DNA of 64,000 nucleotides from Rhodoferax sp. (GCF_018063565.1 NZ_JAGPBB010000004.1:1-64000), one strand, 5' to 3'. Positions 15,094 to 23,883 are shown, numbered from the stretch's first letter. Notes: generated from the letters alone by a model not told the origin. A program made the numbers and translations.

Positions 15094-18006
15094 TTATTCG
15101 ACCTTGTCAGTGCGTTCAAAGGGCAATTCGATGTGGCGCAGATCCCGTTTGGTCTCCACCAGAATCAAGGGGCGCTCATCCTGTGGGGTTGCTGCAGGCC
15201 GTTCACGCGGCACATGAACCGGTTGCGGCTCGGCGGCAATGGCCGCTTGCACCTGGGCCACTTTGGCGCTGTCCGAGTTGACCCACATCAATCCAGAATT
15301 TTGTGCAATCTGCATCAGCGCGTCCAGCGGCAGCGCGTAGGGCTGCACCTTGGGCATGGCAGGGGCAATTTCCACGGGCGCGGCGTTGGTGCCGGTGGTG
15401 ACGACTGCCTCTGGCATGGGTGATGGCGTCGAGGATGCCTCAGCAGGCCGGGTCAAGAAGCGCAGTGGCGGGGCCAGGTTGGCCGGTGCAATCACAGTGA
15501 CCGGCAAGTCGTCTGCATTGGAGACATCGGCACCGGGTGGCACGGGTTGTGCCTCAGCTGGCGCTACCGCCAGAGCGTCGGTTTCGGCGGCAACGGTTGG
15601 CACGCTGAAGTAGGACTTGCGTGGCACATCCTGCGCCTCCTCCTGCGTTGACACCAGGGTGGCGGACTCCAAGGGCAGGGTGGATTGACCATCGTCCGGC
15701 AGACTGCCGCGATCGCTGCGCGATTTGCGGTCTCGCCCGTAACGGTCACGCGAGCGCTTTTCACGCGGAGCGGCCTCGTTGCGACTGCTGCCATCGGATT
15801 CGGCCACGGGTGCTTCAGCAGGTGCAGTGGCACCTTCTTCAGCCATGTCGTTGCCCTCGGGGCGCGAATCTTCTGTCGGGCGGCTGTTGCGTGGCGGGCG
15901 GCGCTCACCACGACTGCCATTGCGATTGCTGCGGTCGGCCTTGTTCTCGGTTCGCACTGTTTCGGTGTTTGCGATCGAAGGACCGCCCTCGTTGATGACT
16001 GCTTCCGGGCTGCTGGCGTTGGCTTGCAACTCCTGCCGTTCGCGTGCCGGTGCTGGGCGATCGGTTCGGTTGTTGCGATCGCCACGGTTGCCGCGCTCGC
16101 TACGCTCATTGCGACCACCGCGCGAGTCAGGGCGAGGGCCTCGGCTGTCCGGGCGGTCCGACCGGGGTTCATTGCGGCGGCTGTTGTCCCGCGGTGGTCG
16201 CCCCTCACGCGGGGCACGAGTTTCGGTGGGAACAGCTTGCACCGGAGCCTGGGGTGCAGGTGCCGGGGTTGGGGCAACTGAAAACAGATTCTTGATCCAG
16301 CCGAAGAAGCCCTTTTCGATCACAGGTGGCGTGGCTGCCAAGGGCGGTGCGACAGGCGCGGGTGCTGCCACTGGCTCGGGCTTGGCAGGTACGACGGGCG
16401 CCGGCGCGTCGGGCAATACACCCTTGATCACCGGCGTCTGGCGGTTGGTTGGCTCTTGTGAGCGGCGCGTGACGGCGGTGGCGTCCTCGACTTCTTCGGC
16501 CATCTTGTAGCTGGCGGTAATGTTGTCTAAGCGCGGGTCGTCGTGTTTCAGGCGCTCGAGCTTGTAGTTGGGCGTTTCCAGCGACTTGTTGGGCACCATC
16601 AGCACGTTGATACGCTGCTTGAGCTCGATCTTGGCAATCTCGGTGCGCTTTTCGTTCAAGAGGAACGATGCCACTTCGACCGGCACCTGGCACAGCACCG
16701 AAGCGGTGTTGTCCTTGAGCGACTCTTCCTGAATGATGCGCAGGATTTGCAGCGCGCTCGATTCGGTGTCGCGGATGTGACCTGAGCCACCACAACGCGG
16801 GCAGGGGATGGAGGCCCCTTCACTCAAAGCCGGGCGTAGGCGCTGACGGCTCATTTCCATCAGGCCAAATTTGCTGATGGTGCCAAACTGCACGCGGGCG
16901 CGGTCCTGGCGCAGCGCGTCGCGCAGGCGGTTTTCCACGTCACGGCGGTTGCGGCTTTCTTCCATGTCGATGAAGTCGATGACGATCAGGCCACCCAGGT
17001 CACGCAGGCGCGCCTGGCGTGCTACTTCTTCTGCGGCTTCGAGGTTGGTGCGGGTGGCGGTTTCTTCGATGTCGCCGCCTTTGATGGCGCGCGCCGAGTT
17101 GACGTCGATCGACACCAGCGCTTCGGTGTGGTCGATGACGATGGCGCCGCCACTGGGCAATGTGACGGTGCGGGCGTAGGCCGATTCGATCTGGTGCTCG
17201 ATCTGGAAGCGGCTGAACAGCGGCGCGTCGTCGCGGTAGCGCTTGACGCGCGCGGCGTGCTCGGGCATCACATGCGCCATGAACTGCTGCGCCTGGTCGT
17301 ACACGTCGTCGGTGTCGATCAGGATGTCGCCGATGTCGTGGTTGAAGTAATCGCGAATGGCGCGAATTACCAAGCTCGACTCTTGATAAATCAGGAACGC
17401 GCCCTTGCCACCCTTGGCTGCGCCGTCGATGGCCGCCCAGAGTTTAAGCAGGTAGTTCAGGTCCCATTGCAATTCAGGGGCGCTGCGGCCAATGCCGGCG
17501 GTGCGCGCGATGATGCTCATGCCGTTGGGGTATTCGAGCTGATCCAGCGCTTCTTTCAGCTCGGCGCGGTCTTCGCCTTCAATGCGGCGGCTCACCCCAC
17601 CGCCACGCGGGTTGTTGGGCATCAGCACCACATAGCGTCCGGCCAATGACACAAAGGTCGTCAGCGCCGCTCCCTTGTTGCCACGCTCCTCTTTTTCGAC
17701 CTGAACCAGCAACTCCTGGCCTTCCTTGATGGCGTCCTGGATGCGCGCCTGGCTCACCGCCACACCCGCCTGGAAATACTGGCGCGAGATTTCCTTGAAC
17801 GGCAAAAAGCCGTGACGGTCTTCGCCGTAGTCAACAAAACAGGCTTCTAACGAGGGTTCGACGCGTGTCACCACGGCCTTGTAGATGTTGCCCTTGCGCT
17901 GTTCGCGCCCCTCGATTTCGATTTCGTAGTCGAGCAATTTTTGCCCGTCCACCACCGCCAGGCGGCGTTCTTCCGCTTGTGTGGCGTTAATTAGCATGCG
18001 CTTCAT
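15094..18006 (-). CDS. rne: Ribonuclease E
   Basis: This is the endoribonuclease that starts mRNA decay and processes rRNA and tRNA. Its 970 residues begin MKRMLINATQAEERRLAVVDG. The S1 domain is at about 35-125; the catalytic aspartates are in ALVSIDVNSARA and GGLIVIDFIDME; the zinc-link IPCPRCGGSGHIR (about 400) joins protomers. Beyond about residue 500 the protein is low-complexity: a proline/alanine linker, an arginine-rich RNA-binding stretch (RPPRDNSRRNEPRSDRPDSR) and a C-terminal tail, where degradosome partners would dock. The gene has an unusually long leader on its 5' side (see 18007-18540) and a strong terminator after it. Confidence 0.97.
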   Translation of the reverse strand: MKRMLINATQAEERRLAVVDGQKLLDYEIEIEGREQRKGNIYKAVVTRVEPSLEACFVDYGEDRHGFLPFKEISRQYFQAGVAVSQARIQDAIKEGQELLVQVEKEERGNKGAALTTFVSLAGRYVVLMPNNPRGGGVSRRIEGEDRAELKEALDQLEYPNGMSIIARTAGIGRSAPELQWDLNYLLKLWAAIDGAAKGGKGAFLIYQESSLVIRAIRDYFNHDIGDILIDTDDVYDQAQQFMAHVMPEHAARVKRYRDDAPLFSRFQIEHQIESAYARTVTLPSGGAIVIDHTEALVSIDVNSARAIKGGDIEETATRTNLEAAEEVARQARLRDLGGLIVIDFIDMEESRNRRDVENRLRDALRQDRARVQFGTISKFGLMEMSRQRLRPALSEGASIPCPRCGGSGHIRDTESSALQILRIIQEESLKDNTASVLCQVPVEVASFLLNEKRTEIAKIELKQRINVLMVPNKSLETPNYKLERLKHDDPRLDNITASYKMAEEVEDATAVTRRSQEPTNRQTPVIKGVLPDAPAPVVPAKPEPVAAPAPVAPPLAATPPVIEKGFFGWIKNLFSVAPTPAPAPQAPVQAVPTETRAPREGRPPRDNSRRNEPRSDRPDSRGPRPDSRGGRNERSERGNRGDRNNRTDRPAPARERQELQANASSPEAVINEGGPSIANTETVRTENKADRSNRNGSRGERRPPRNSRPTEDSRPEGNDMAEEGATAPAEAPVAESDGSSRNEAAPREKRSRDRYGRDRKSRSDRGSLPDDGQSTLPLESATLVSTQEEAQDVPRKSYFSVPTVAAETDALAVAPAEAQPVPPGADVSNADDLPVTVIAPANLAPPLRFLTRPAEASSTPSPMPEAVVTTGTNAAPVEIAPAMPKVQPYALPLDALMQIAQNSGLMWVNSDSAKVAQVQAAIAAEPQPVHVPRERPAATPQDERPLILVETKRDLRHIELPFERTDKVE

Positions 18007-18104
18007 GATTCGCGTTCCTTCAATTCAAATATCAAACCATTGCTCACTGGGAGCTTTTGATACACAAACGCACGCTATGAAATGACGAGGAAACAGCCGG
18101 AGAA

Positions 18105-18129
18105 CCCGGACTCACACAATGAGTCTGGG
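18105..18129 (-). promoter_or_regulatory. Hairpin in the rne leader
   Basis: CCCGGACTCA and TGAGTCTGGG around a CACAA loop pair over 10 positions, with one imperfect pair that depends on the strand read. It lies about 100 bases upstream of the rne start and would be within its mRNA leader. This makes it a candidate for RNase E autoregulation. Confidence 0.5.
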
Positions 18130-18194
18130 TGTTGGCGCGTGGAGGGGAGCGATCGGGTCTGGGGTTGGATTTGCTATCTTATAAATAGCTATTG

Positions 18195-18213
18195 GCGCCC
18201 GTTTGACGGGCGC
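18195..18213 (-). promoter_or_regulatory. GC-rich hairpin in the rne leader
   Basis: GCGCCCGT and ACGGGCGC flank a 3-base loop, a perfect 8-bp stem. On the minus strand it is followed by an AT-rich stretch but not by a T-run, so it is more likely a structural leader element than a terminator. Confidence 0.5.
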
Positions 18214-18308
18214 AGATGCCAGATGTGAGCCCGTAAACAACGCGGGTTTGCGCTGCAGGCAAGTACACACCAGGGACATCAACACAAACATAAACGCTTC
18301 ATTCCATT

Positions 18309-18325
18309 CACAGCAGGCTGCTGTG
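18309..18325. promoter_or_regulatory. Palindrome at the predicted rne transcription start
   Basis: CACAGCAG-G-CTGCTGTG is a perfect 8-bp inverted repeat with a 1-base centre. The predicted start from the promoter at 18327-18355 falls on it. It could be an operator, or a 5'-terminal stem protecting the mRNA. Confidence 0.4.
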
Positions 18326-18326
18326 A

Positions 18327-18355
18327 ATTTTGGGTATTCCGATTCAGGGTTTCAA
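18327..18355 (-). promoter_or_regulatory. Candidate rne promoter
   Basis: Read on the minus strand, TTGAAA (18355-18350) and CAAAAT (18332-18327) are separated by 17 bp. Transcription from here would give a leader of roughly 310-320 nt before rne. Confidence 0.45.
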
Positions 18356-18540
18356 GGCGTCGTCTTGACCGGTCACCTGTGTTGCCATTCTGGGCCGATG
18401 GGCCAAAAATCTGCAAACCAGGTGTCAGGTGGTACCGACTTTTCTGCCGAGGTGGGTAGCGGGTTGTCAACCGGTGAACTAAACTTCACCGCAACACTGA
18501 AGACTTTTCAGTTAAATCAACCACTTACATCACCGCGCCA

Positions 18541-19635
18541 GTGAAAGTCATTATAGGGGGCAATCCTGCTCCTGATCCCCCTGCTGTGAAAACCGTGTGT
18601 ATCGACGAGGATACTGCCGGGCAGCGCGTGGACAACTATTTGTTACGGGTGCTCAAAGGGGTGCCCAAAACGCACATTTATCGCATGATTCGTGGCGGCG
18701 AGGTGCGGCTCAACAAGGGTCGTGTGGCGGTGGATGCGCGGCTAGCCGTAGGCGACCTGCTGCGCATTCCACCGGTGCGCATTTCCGGGCGGGTGGCTGA
18801 CAAGCAGCAAGCCATGCAGGCTCAGGTGGCGCGTGGTGCGCCGCTGCGCGACTTCACGCTGCTGCTCGAGGATGATCATCTGCTGGCCATCGACAAACCC
18901 GCTGGCGTGGCGGTGCACGGTGGCTCCGGGGTCAGTTTCGGCGTGATCGAGCAGTTGCGTATGGCACGCCCGCAGGCCAGGTTTCTGGAACTGGTGCACC
19001 GGCTCGACCGTGAAACCAGTGGCATCCTCCTGGTGGCCAAAAAGCGCAGCGCGCTGAAGCATCTGCAGGACCAGTTCCGGGAACGGGAAACTGGCAAAAC
19101 TTACCTGGCTCTGGTGAGCGGAGCCTGGCCAGCCCGGCTGAAAGTGCTGGACAAGCCCTTGCACAAGTACCTGTTGGCCGGTGACGACGAGCGACAGGCG
19201 GGGGAGCGGCGGGTCAAGGTGGTGTCGCGCGACGACCCGGACGGCATGCCCGCTGTCACTTTGGTGAAGGTGCGGGCTTCGGGACCGACTTGCTCGCTCC
19301 TCGAAGTCACCATCAAGACCGGCCGCACACACCAGATTCGCGTCCATTTGGCCAGCGCAGGTCACCCCATTCTGGGAGATGACAAATATGGCGACTTTGA
19401 GCGCAACAAAACCCTGGCGCGGCCGGGCACCGGGCAAGCTGGCCTGAAGCGCATGTTTTTGCACGCCTGGCGGCTTCAGTTCAATCATCCGGTCACGGGC
19501 GAGCGTCTGGAACTGCTGGCTGAGTTGCCGGCGGAATTGGCCCAGTTTGCCAGCGCCGCGCTCGGTTCGTCTGCCAGTGGCGACGAGCCAGGCCATGCCG
19601 CCGATCCATTGCTACTGCCTGCGGAAACCTCATGA
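18541..19635 (+). CDS. rluC: 23S rRNA pseudouridine synthase, RluC type
   Basis: The enzyme isomerises specific uridines of 23S rRNA to pseudouridine. Its 364 residues contain an N-terminal S4 RNA-binding domain (about 28-75, GQRVDNYLLRVLKGVPKTHI) and the RluA-family catalytic domain with HRLDRETSG (aspartate about residue 157), YLALVSG and the late TGRTHQIRVHLASAGHPILGD. The start is taken as the GTG at 18541; a clear ribosome site is not visible, so the exact start is uncertain. The stop overlaps the next gene (ATGA). RluC-type specificity is by similarity and by synteny with rne. Confidence 0.92.
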   Translation: MKVIIGGNPAPDPPAVKTVCIDEDTAGQRVDNYLLRVLKGVPKTHIYRMIRGGEVRLNKGRVAVDARLAVGDLLRIPPVRISGRVADKQQAMQAQVARGAPLRDFTLLLEDDHLLAIDKPAGVAVHGGSGVSFGVIEQLRMARPQARFLELVHRLDRETSGILLVAKKRSALKHLQDQFRERETGKTYLALVSGAWPARLKVLDKPLHKYLLAGDDERQAGERRVKVVSRDDPDGMPAVTLVKVRASGPTCSLLEVTIKTGRTHQIRVHLASAGHPILGDDKYGDFERNKTLARPGTGQAGLKRMFLHAWRLQFNHPVTGERLELLAELPAELAQFASAALGSSASGDEPGHAADPLLLPAETS

Positions 19636-20291
19636 TCACACGACACTTCGACCTGATTGCCTTTGATTGGGATGGCACGCTGTTTGACTCAACCGCCATC
19701 ATCACCCGCTGCATTCAGGCCGCCGTGCGTGATGTAGGGGGGACGGTGCCGACCGATCAGGAGGCCTCGTATGTGATTGGCATGGGTTTGATGCAGGCGC
19801 TGGCGCACGCAGCGCCCGATGTGCCCAAGGACCGTTACCCGGAACTGGCAGACCGTTACCGACACCATTACTTTGCCATTCAACATGAAATCTGCCTGTT
19901 TGACGGCATCCTGTCGATGCTCGACAAACTCAAGGCCCGTGGCCATTGGCTCGCCGTCGCCACTGGCAAGAGTCGCCGGGGGCTGGATGAGGCGCTTGGA
20001 ACGGTGGCGTTGGCGGGACGCTTTGATGCTTCGCGGACCGCAGACCAAACCGCTGGCAAGCCCGATCCCTTGATGCTGAAGGAACTGATGGCCGAGTTTG
20101 ACGTACCGCCTGGGCGCACCCTGATGGTGGGCGACACCACACACGACTTGCAGATGGCGCGAAATGCAGGTTGTGCCAGTGTGGCGGTCAGTTATGGGGC
20201 GCACGATCCGTTGGCTTTTGCCGAACTCGGGCCCATGTATGTGGCGCATACGGTGTCGCAACTCGACGATTGGTTGCAACGCCATGGCTGA
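19632..20291 (+). CDS. HAD-superfamily phosphatase (phosphoglycolate phosphatase-like)
   Basis: The 219-residue protein shows all HAD motifs: nucleophile motif I FDWDGTLFDS (about 12-21), motif II AVATGKSRRGL, the motif III lysine in AGKPDPLM, and motif IV MVGDTTHDLQMA. The alpha-helical cap follows motif I, as in Gph-type enzymes. The substrate could be phosphoglycolate or another small phosphate ester and cannot be fixed from sequence. Start and stop overlap rluC and the Rieske gene, so the operon is translationally coupled. Confidence 0.9.
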   Translation: MITRHFDLIAFDWDGTLFDSTAIITRCIQAAVRDVGGTVPTDQEASYVIGMGLMQALAHAAPDVPKDRYPELADRYRHHYFAIQHEICLFDGILSMLDKLKARGHWLAVATGKSRRGLDEALGTVALAGRFDASRTADQTAGKPDPLMLKELMAEFDVPPGRTLMVGDTTHDLQMARNAGCASVAVSYGAHDPLAFAELGPMYVAHTVSQLDDWLQRHG

Positions 20292-20667
20292 GCCGGTGCC
20301 GCACCGGTGCATTCGCCTGTGTCCTTCCGGTGCGCTTGAAGACAGCGGCCTTGCCGTTGCTTTTGAGGTGGAGTATCACACACAGGCGTGCTCGGCTTTC
20401 GCGGTGCGCTACGCCGGTGTGGTGTACGCGTACCTGAACCGCTGCAGTCATGTGCCGATGGAGATGGACTATCTGCCCAACCAGTTTTTCGACAGTACCG
20501 GGCACTGGCTGATGTGCGCCACCCATGGGGCCATGTACGCGCCACAAACGGGCCACTGCAGTCTGGGGCCGTGTCGCGGTGGCTTGATCAAAATTGAAAC
20601 CAGTGAAGCCGATGGTGTGGTGTACTGGCATACTTCCGATAAATTTCAACCCGGCTTCAGCCCATGA
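20284..20667 (+). CDS. Rieske [2Fe-2S] domain protein
   Basis: The 127-residue protein is essentially one Rieske domain. The ligands are C-S-H in NRCSHVPMEMDY and C-A-T-H in WLMCATHGAMY, preserving the Cys-X-His ... Cys-X2-His pattern, followed by a GPCRGGL loop. It has no export signal or membrane anchor, so it is a soluble cytoplasmic ferredoxin-like protein. The ATG at 20284 overlaps the phosphatase gene by 8 bases; longer in-frame starts fall inside that gene. Its partner oxidase or reductase is not nearby. Confidence 0.88.
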   Translation: MAEPVPHRCIRLCPSGALEDSGLAVAFEVEYHTQACSAFAVRYAGVVYAYLNRCSHVPMEMDYLPNQFFDSTGHWLMCATHGAMYAPQTGHCSLGPCRGGLIKIETSEADGVVYWHTSDKFQPGFSP

Positions 20668-21716
20668 CAGACCCTCTTGATCCAAACGGTGGCACCCTGC
20701 CAGACGCTGGCGACTTCACCCAAAACCCGGTGCCGCGATCAACGGCTGACAAGCCTGCAAAGTCTGAGGTCGGCGACGGCATCAGTTCAACCCCCGGCTG
20801 GGAGCGTGCCACTCTGGAGAAACTGGCGTTTGCCACCCTGCACGAGCAGCGATTGGCGCGGCGTTGGCGCACCTTTGTGCGACTGGCCTGGCTGGGTTTT
20901 TTTATTGCGCTGGTGTGGCTCGGTCTTAACCAGGGGGGGGCCAGTCAGAATGTCACTACGCCGCACACGGCCGTGGTGGCCATTCACGGGGAGATTTCAT
21001 CCGACACCGAAGCCAGTGCAGAACTGGTGGTGTCGGCGGTGCGGTCAGCCTTCGAGGATGCCGGGGCGCAGGGCGTGGTATTGCTGATCAACTCGCCGGG
21101 TGGCAGTCCGGTGCAGGCCGGCATCATCAATGACGAGGTTATCCGGCTGAAGGCCTTGCATCAAAAGCCGGTGTACGCGGTGGTGGAGGAGTCGTGTGCC
21201 TCGGCGGCCTATTACATTGCCGTGTCAGCCGACAAGATATTCGTCGACAAAGCCAGCATTGTGGGCAGCATCGGGGTGCTAATGGACGGATTCGGCTTTA
21301 CCGGCCTGATGGAAAAGCTCGGCGTCGAGCGCCGCCTGATGACAGCCGGTGAAAACAAGGGGTTTCTCGATCCATTCAGCCCACAAACCGAGACGCAGCG
21401 AGCCTTTGCCCAGTCCATGCTCAACCAGATTCACCGGCAGTTCATCGACGTGGTCAAAGCCGGTCGCGGTGATCGGTTGAAGGAAACACCCGAGACTTTC
21501 AGTGGCCTGTTCTGGAGTGGTCAGCAGGCGATCGAACTGGGTCTCGCGGATCAACTGGGTAGCCTGGACTATGTGGCACGTGAGGTGGTCAAGGCGGAGG
21601 AACTGATCGACTACACACGCCGCGAGAACGTGGCCGAACGTCTGGTCAAGCGCTTTGGTGCCGCCATGGGGGCCGGTGCCGTGCAAGCCCTGCGGGCCTC
21701 CGCAATATTGCGATAA
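20664..21716 (+). CDS. S49-family signal peptide peptidase (SppA-like)
   Basis: This is a 350-residue membrane-anchored serine protease. A proline-rich cytoplasmic N-terminus (1-70) precedes one transmembrane helix (about 72-88). The ClpP-like fold follows with LLINSPGGSPVQAG (about 141-153), the nucleophile serine in ESCASAAYY (S180), SIVGSIGVL and the general-base lysine in GENKGFLDPF (K232). Length and single-domain layout match the short SppA forms. It degrades cleaved signal peptides or other membrane fragments. Its start overlaps the Rieske gene stop (ATGA), making it the last gene of the rluC operon. Confidence 0.92.
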   Translation: MTDPLDPNGGTLPDAGDFTQNPVPRSTADKPAKSEVGDGISSTPGWERATLEKLAFATLHEQRLARRWRTFVRLAWLGFFIALVWLGLNQGGASQNVTTPHTAVVAIHGEISSDTEASAELVVSAVRSAFEDAGAQGVVLLINSPGGSPVQAGIINDEVIRLKALHQKPVYAVVEESCASAAYYIAVSADKIFVDKASIVGSIGVLMDGFGFTGLMEKLGVERRLMTAGENKGFLDPFSPQTETQRAFAQSMLNQIHRQFIDVVKAGRGDRLKETPETFSGLFWSGQQAIELGLADQLGSLDYVAREVVKAEELIDYTRRENVAERLVKRFGAAMGAGAVQALRASAILR

Positions 21717-21734
21717 ATATTTGCCTCCAGCGCA

Positions 21735-21780
21735 TGCTGGATAATTAGTGGTAGCTATTTAATTAAGAGCATCAGGGGCC
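21735..21780 (+). repeat. AT-rich short repeat copy between convergent genes
   Basis: GGTAGCTATTTAATTAAGAG followed by CATCAGGGGCC lies between the sppA-like stop and the methylase stop, and runs into the last codons of the latter. It shares the TAGCTAT...TTAAGAGC elements with the copy at 49394. Confidence 0.4.
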
Positions 21781-22551
21781 AATGGCAAAGACCACCGGTG
21801 TATCCGTGTCCAGTGGCGTGGTCCTTTGTTTCCACTCCCGCACACTCAGGCTGATGTTTTGCGCACGGGTCAAGGTCAGCCCGCTGCTCACGGCCAGCCG
21901 GGTGTTGGGCTGCAGACCGTGAATCAGTGCCTGTAGCAGCGCCTGGTTGCGGTAAGGGGTTTCGATGAACAATTGGGTCTGACCGGTACGCACAGCAAGG
22001 TTTTCGAGCTCGCAAATGCGCTTGCTCCGAAGGCCTGGGTCTTGTGGGAGATAACCGACAAAAGCGAAGTTTTGACCATTGAGTCCGCTCGCAGCCAGCG
22101 CCAAAAGCAGCGATACCGGTCCTGCCAGCGGGTAGACCGCAATGCCCAAGTCATGGGCGGCGCGCACCACCGAGGCCCCCGGGTCGGCCACGGCGGGCAT
22201 GCCAGCTTCGCTGAGCAGACCCATCGAATGTCCTTGCAGGGCCGGCTCAAGCAGGGGGCGGGCGTCAAAGTTGCCTCGGTGGTCGCCCTTTTTGTGCACG
22301 GCGTGGGGCAACTCGACCAGCGACATGAGCTGAATCGGCTGACACAAAGGCACGATGGCGTTGATGCGTTTGAGGTAGGCGCGTGCCGACTTGGCGTTTT
22401 CGCAGATCCAGTGTGACAGTGCGGCGGCGTGCTGCAAACTGCCCAGCGGCAGCGTGGCTTGCAGCTCAGGGGCTTCGGTACAGCTAAAATCCAGCGGGGA
22501 AGGCACCAGGTACAGGCGGCCCTTCGACGGATCAGTGGACGGGGCAGACAT
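21772..22551 (-). CDS. RsmI-like SAM-dependent methyltransferase (tetrapyrrole methylase fold)
   Basis: The 259-residue protein belongs to the tetrapyrrole (corrin/porphyrin) methylase fold. RLYLVPSPLDF opens it, GLLSEAGMPAVADPGASVVRAAHDLG is the family's SAM-site segment, and PLAGPVSLLLALAASGLNGQNFAFVGYLP and IETPYRNQALLQAL match RsmI-type rRNA ribose methylases. It differs from canonical RsmI at the N-terminus, so it may be the RsmI paralogue common in Betaproteobacteria rather than the 16S C1402 enzyme. It lies 2 bases after the Maf gene on the same strand. Confidence 0.85.
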   Translation of the reverse strand: MSAPSTDPSKGRLYLVPSPLDFSCTEAPELQATLPLGSLQHAAALSHWICENAKSARAYLKRINAIVPLCQPIQLMSLVELPHAVHKKGDHRGNFDARPLLEPALQGHSMGLLSEAGMPAVADPGASVVRAAHDLGIAVYPLAGPVSLLLALAASGLNGQNFAFVGYLPQDPGLRSKRICELENLAVRTGQTQLFIETPYRNQALLQALIHGLQPNTRLAVSSGLTLTRAQNISLSVREWKQRTTPLDTDTPVVFAIGP

Positions 22552-22553
22552 AT

Positions 22554-23147
22554 TCAGAGCACCCGGATGCCGGCAGCCTCGACCAGGCGGCAGGTGCGAA
22601 TCAGCGGCAGGCCGATCAGCGCTGTTGGGTCATCGTTGTCGATCTGCTCCAGCAGGGCAATACCCAGTCCCTCACTTTTGGCACTGCCGGCGCAGTCGTA
22701 CGGCATTTCGGCCAGCAAGTACGCCTCGATCTGGGCGTCACTGAACTGGCGGAACCTCACTTTGACCTGGGCCAGCTCGGTTTGGGCAAAACCGCTGGTC
22801 TGGCACACCACCGAAAGAGCGGTCTGGAACACCACCAACTGGCCGCGCATGGCCTGCAGTTGGGACACAGCGCGCGCGTGATTGCCTGGTTTGCCCAGCG
22901 CCTGACCGTTCAGATCGGCGACCTGGTCGGATCCGATGACCACCGCCTGCGGATGTTGCCGGGCCACCGCCCGGGCTTTGGCCAGCGCCAGGCGCATGGC
23001 CATCTGTGCGGGGGTTTCGTCGGGCAGCGGTGTCTCGTCCACCTGGGATGCAACAACGGTGAATGGCAAGCGCAGGCGTTCCAGCAAATGGCGGCGGTAC
23101 ACCGAGGTGGACGCCAGGATCAGAGGGCGAGGGTCAGGGTTTGGCAT
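22554..23147 (-). CDS. Maf/YceF-family nucleotide pyrophosphatase
   Basis: The 197-residue enzyme is a house-cleaning nucleotide pyrophosphatase. ILASTSVYRRHLLERL, DETPLPDETP, VVIGSDQVA and CAGSAKSEGLGIALLEQI place it in the YceF subgroup, described as hydrolysing 7-methyl-GTP. It is divergent from yceD, with only 26 bases between start codons; the pair shares a compact promoter region. The same yceF-yceD-rpmF-plsX neighbourhood is known in E. coli. Confidence 0.92.
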   Translation of the reverse strand: MPNPDPRPLILASTSVYRRHLLERLRLPFTVVASQVDETPLPDETPAQMAMRLALAKARAVARQHPQAVVIGSDQVADLNGQALGKPGNHARAVSQLQAMRGQLVVFQTALSVVCQTSGFAQTELAQVKVRFRQFSDAQIEAYLLAEMPYDCAGSAKSEGLGIALLEQIDNDDPTALIGLPLIRTCRLVEAAGIRVL

Positions 23148-23173
23148 ACCCGGATTCTCTTACACTGCCGACC

Positions 23174-23719
23174 ATGAACGACAACACGCTTCCCCCGCGC
23201 CTGGATATCCGGCACGCCGCGCAGGCCAACACCCGCCTTGAAGGACAGACGCTGCTGCGTCATTCGGAGCGTCTCAGCCTTGAATCCCATGGGATCGGGC
23301 TTGACAACCCGCTTCGCTGGTCGGTCCATCTGTCGCAACACCAGGATCAGGCTGGGCAGGTATCGCGTGGCTTGCATTTGCAGGTGAATACGGCGTTGGC
23401 GCAGATCTGCCAGCGTTGTCTGGAGCCGGTTGAGGTGCCAGTCTGCATCGACCGTCATTTCCGTTTTGTGGACAGTGAAGCCGATGCCGAGGCGCAGGAT
23501 GATCAGTCTGAAGAAGACTTGTTGGTGATCAGCCGCGAGTTTGACCTGTCTGCTTTGATCGAAGACGAGGTGCTGTTGGCGTTGCCCTTGATCGCGCGCC
23601 ACGAGGTCTGCCCGGTGCCGGTCAAATTGGCCGCGATGGATCCGGACTTTGTTCAGGCCAATGAGAAGCCCAACCCGTTTGCACCATTGGCGCAATTGAA
23701 GCGAAAAACTACCGATTGA
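23174..23719 (+). CDS. yceD: YceD family protein (DUF177, 23S rRNA accumulation protein)
   Basis: The 181-residue protein carries the DUF177 pattern: LHLQVNTALAQICQRCLEPVEVPV with its CxxC pair, FRFVDSEADAE, and EFDLSALIEDEVLLALPLIARHEVC near the C-terminus. E. coli YceD is reported to affect 23S rRNA accumulation. The ATG at 23174 gives the family's usual length; an open frame upstream overlaps maf and is not used. rpmF follows after 164 bases. Confidence 0.9.
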   Translation: MNDNTLPPRLDIRHAAQANTRLEGQTLLRHSERLSLESHGIGLDNPLRWSVHLSQHQDQAGQVSRGLHLQVNTALAQICQRCLEPVEVPVCIDRHFRFVDSEADAEAQDDQSEEDLLVISREFDLSALIEDEVLLALPLIARHEVCPVPVKLAAMDPDFVQANEKPNPFAPLAQLKRKTTD

Positions 23720-23740
23720 AGTCAAGCCCGGTTTGACTTG

Positions 23741-23754
23741 CGATGCATGCATCG
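23741..23754. promoter_or_regulatory. 14-bp perfect palindrome upstream of rpmF
   Basis: CGATGCATGCATCG is fully self-complementary and sits 21 bases after the yceD stop. A TATACT -10-like box lies downstream (23776-23781). It may be an operator for the rpmF-plsX-fab transcript; no known regulator box was matched. Confidence 0.35.
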
Positions 23755-23883
23755 ATCTATGGCTCGACTATCGGCTATACTCAGCAGCTTTCGCGCAAGT
23801 CCAGCCTGCGCTGTTTACCAACCTCAAGCTGCCTGTGATCTGATCGATCGGAAAGGTGGCACCTAGCCTTCCAGGAGCCGATC

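Larger units (their letters stand above)
18007..18540. other. Long non-coding interval: rne leader and divergent promoter region
   Basis: This 534-bp gap separates rne (minus) from rluC (plus). A 113-codon open frame at 18203-18544 has no recognisable homology or ribosome site and is not called. The interval holds a candidate rne promoter (18327-18355), three inverted repeats (18105-18129, 18195-18213, 18309-18325) and a short AT-rich repeat remnant (18172-18194). In E. coli the rne leader is about 360 nt and its hairpins mediate feedback control; a similar arrangement is likely here. Confidence 0.6.

Noticed and set aside
15560..16280. Open frames on both strands opposite the C-terminal half of rne
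   Set aside because: They reflect the arginine/proline-rich low-complexity tail of RNase E and have no independent support.
18203..18544. 113-codon frame between rne and rluC
   Set aside because: No ribosome site, no recognisable homology, and it overlaps leader hairpins.
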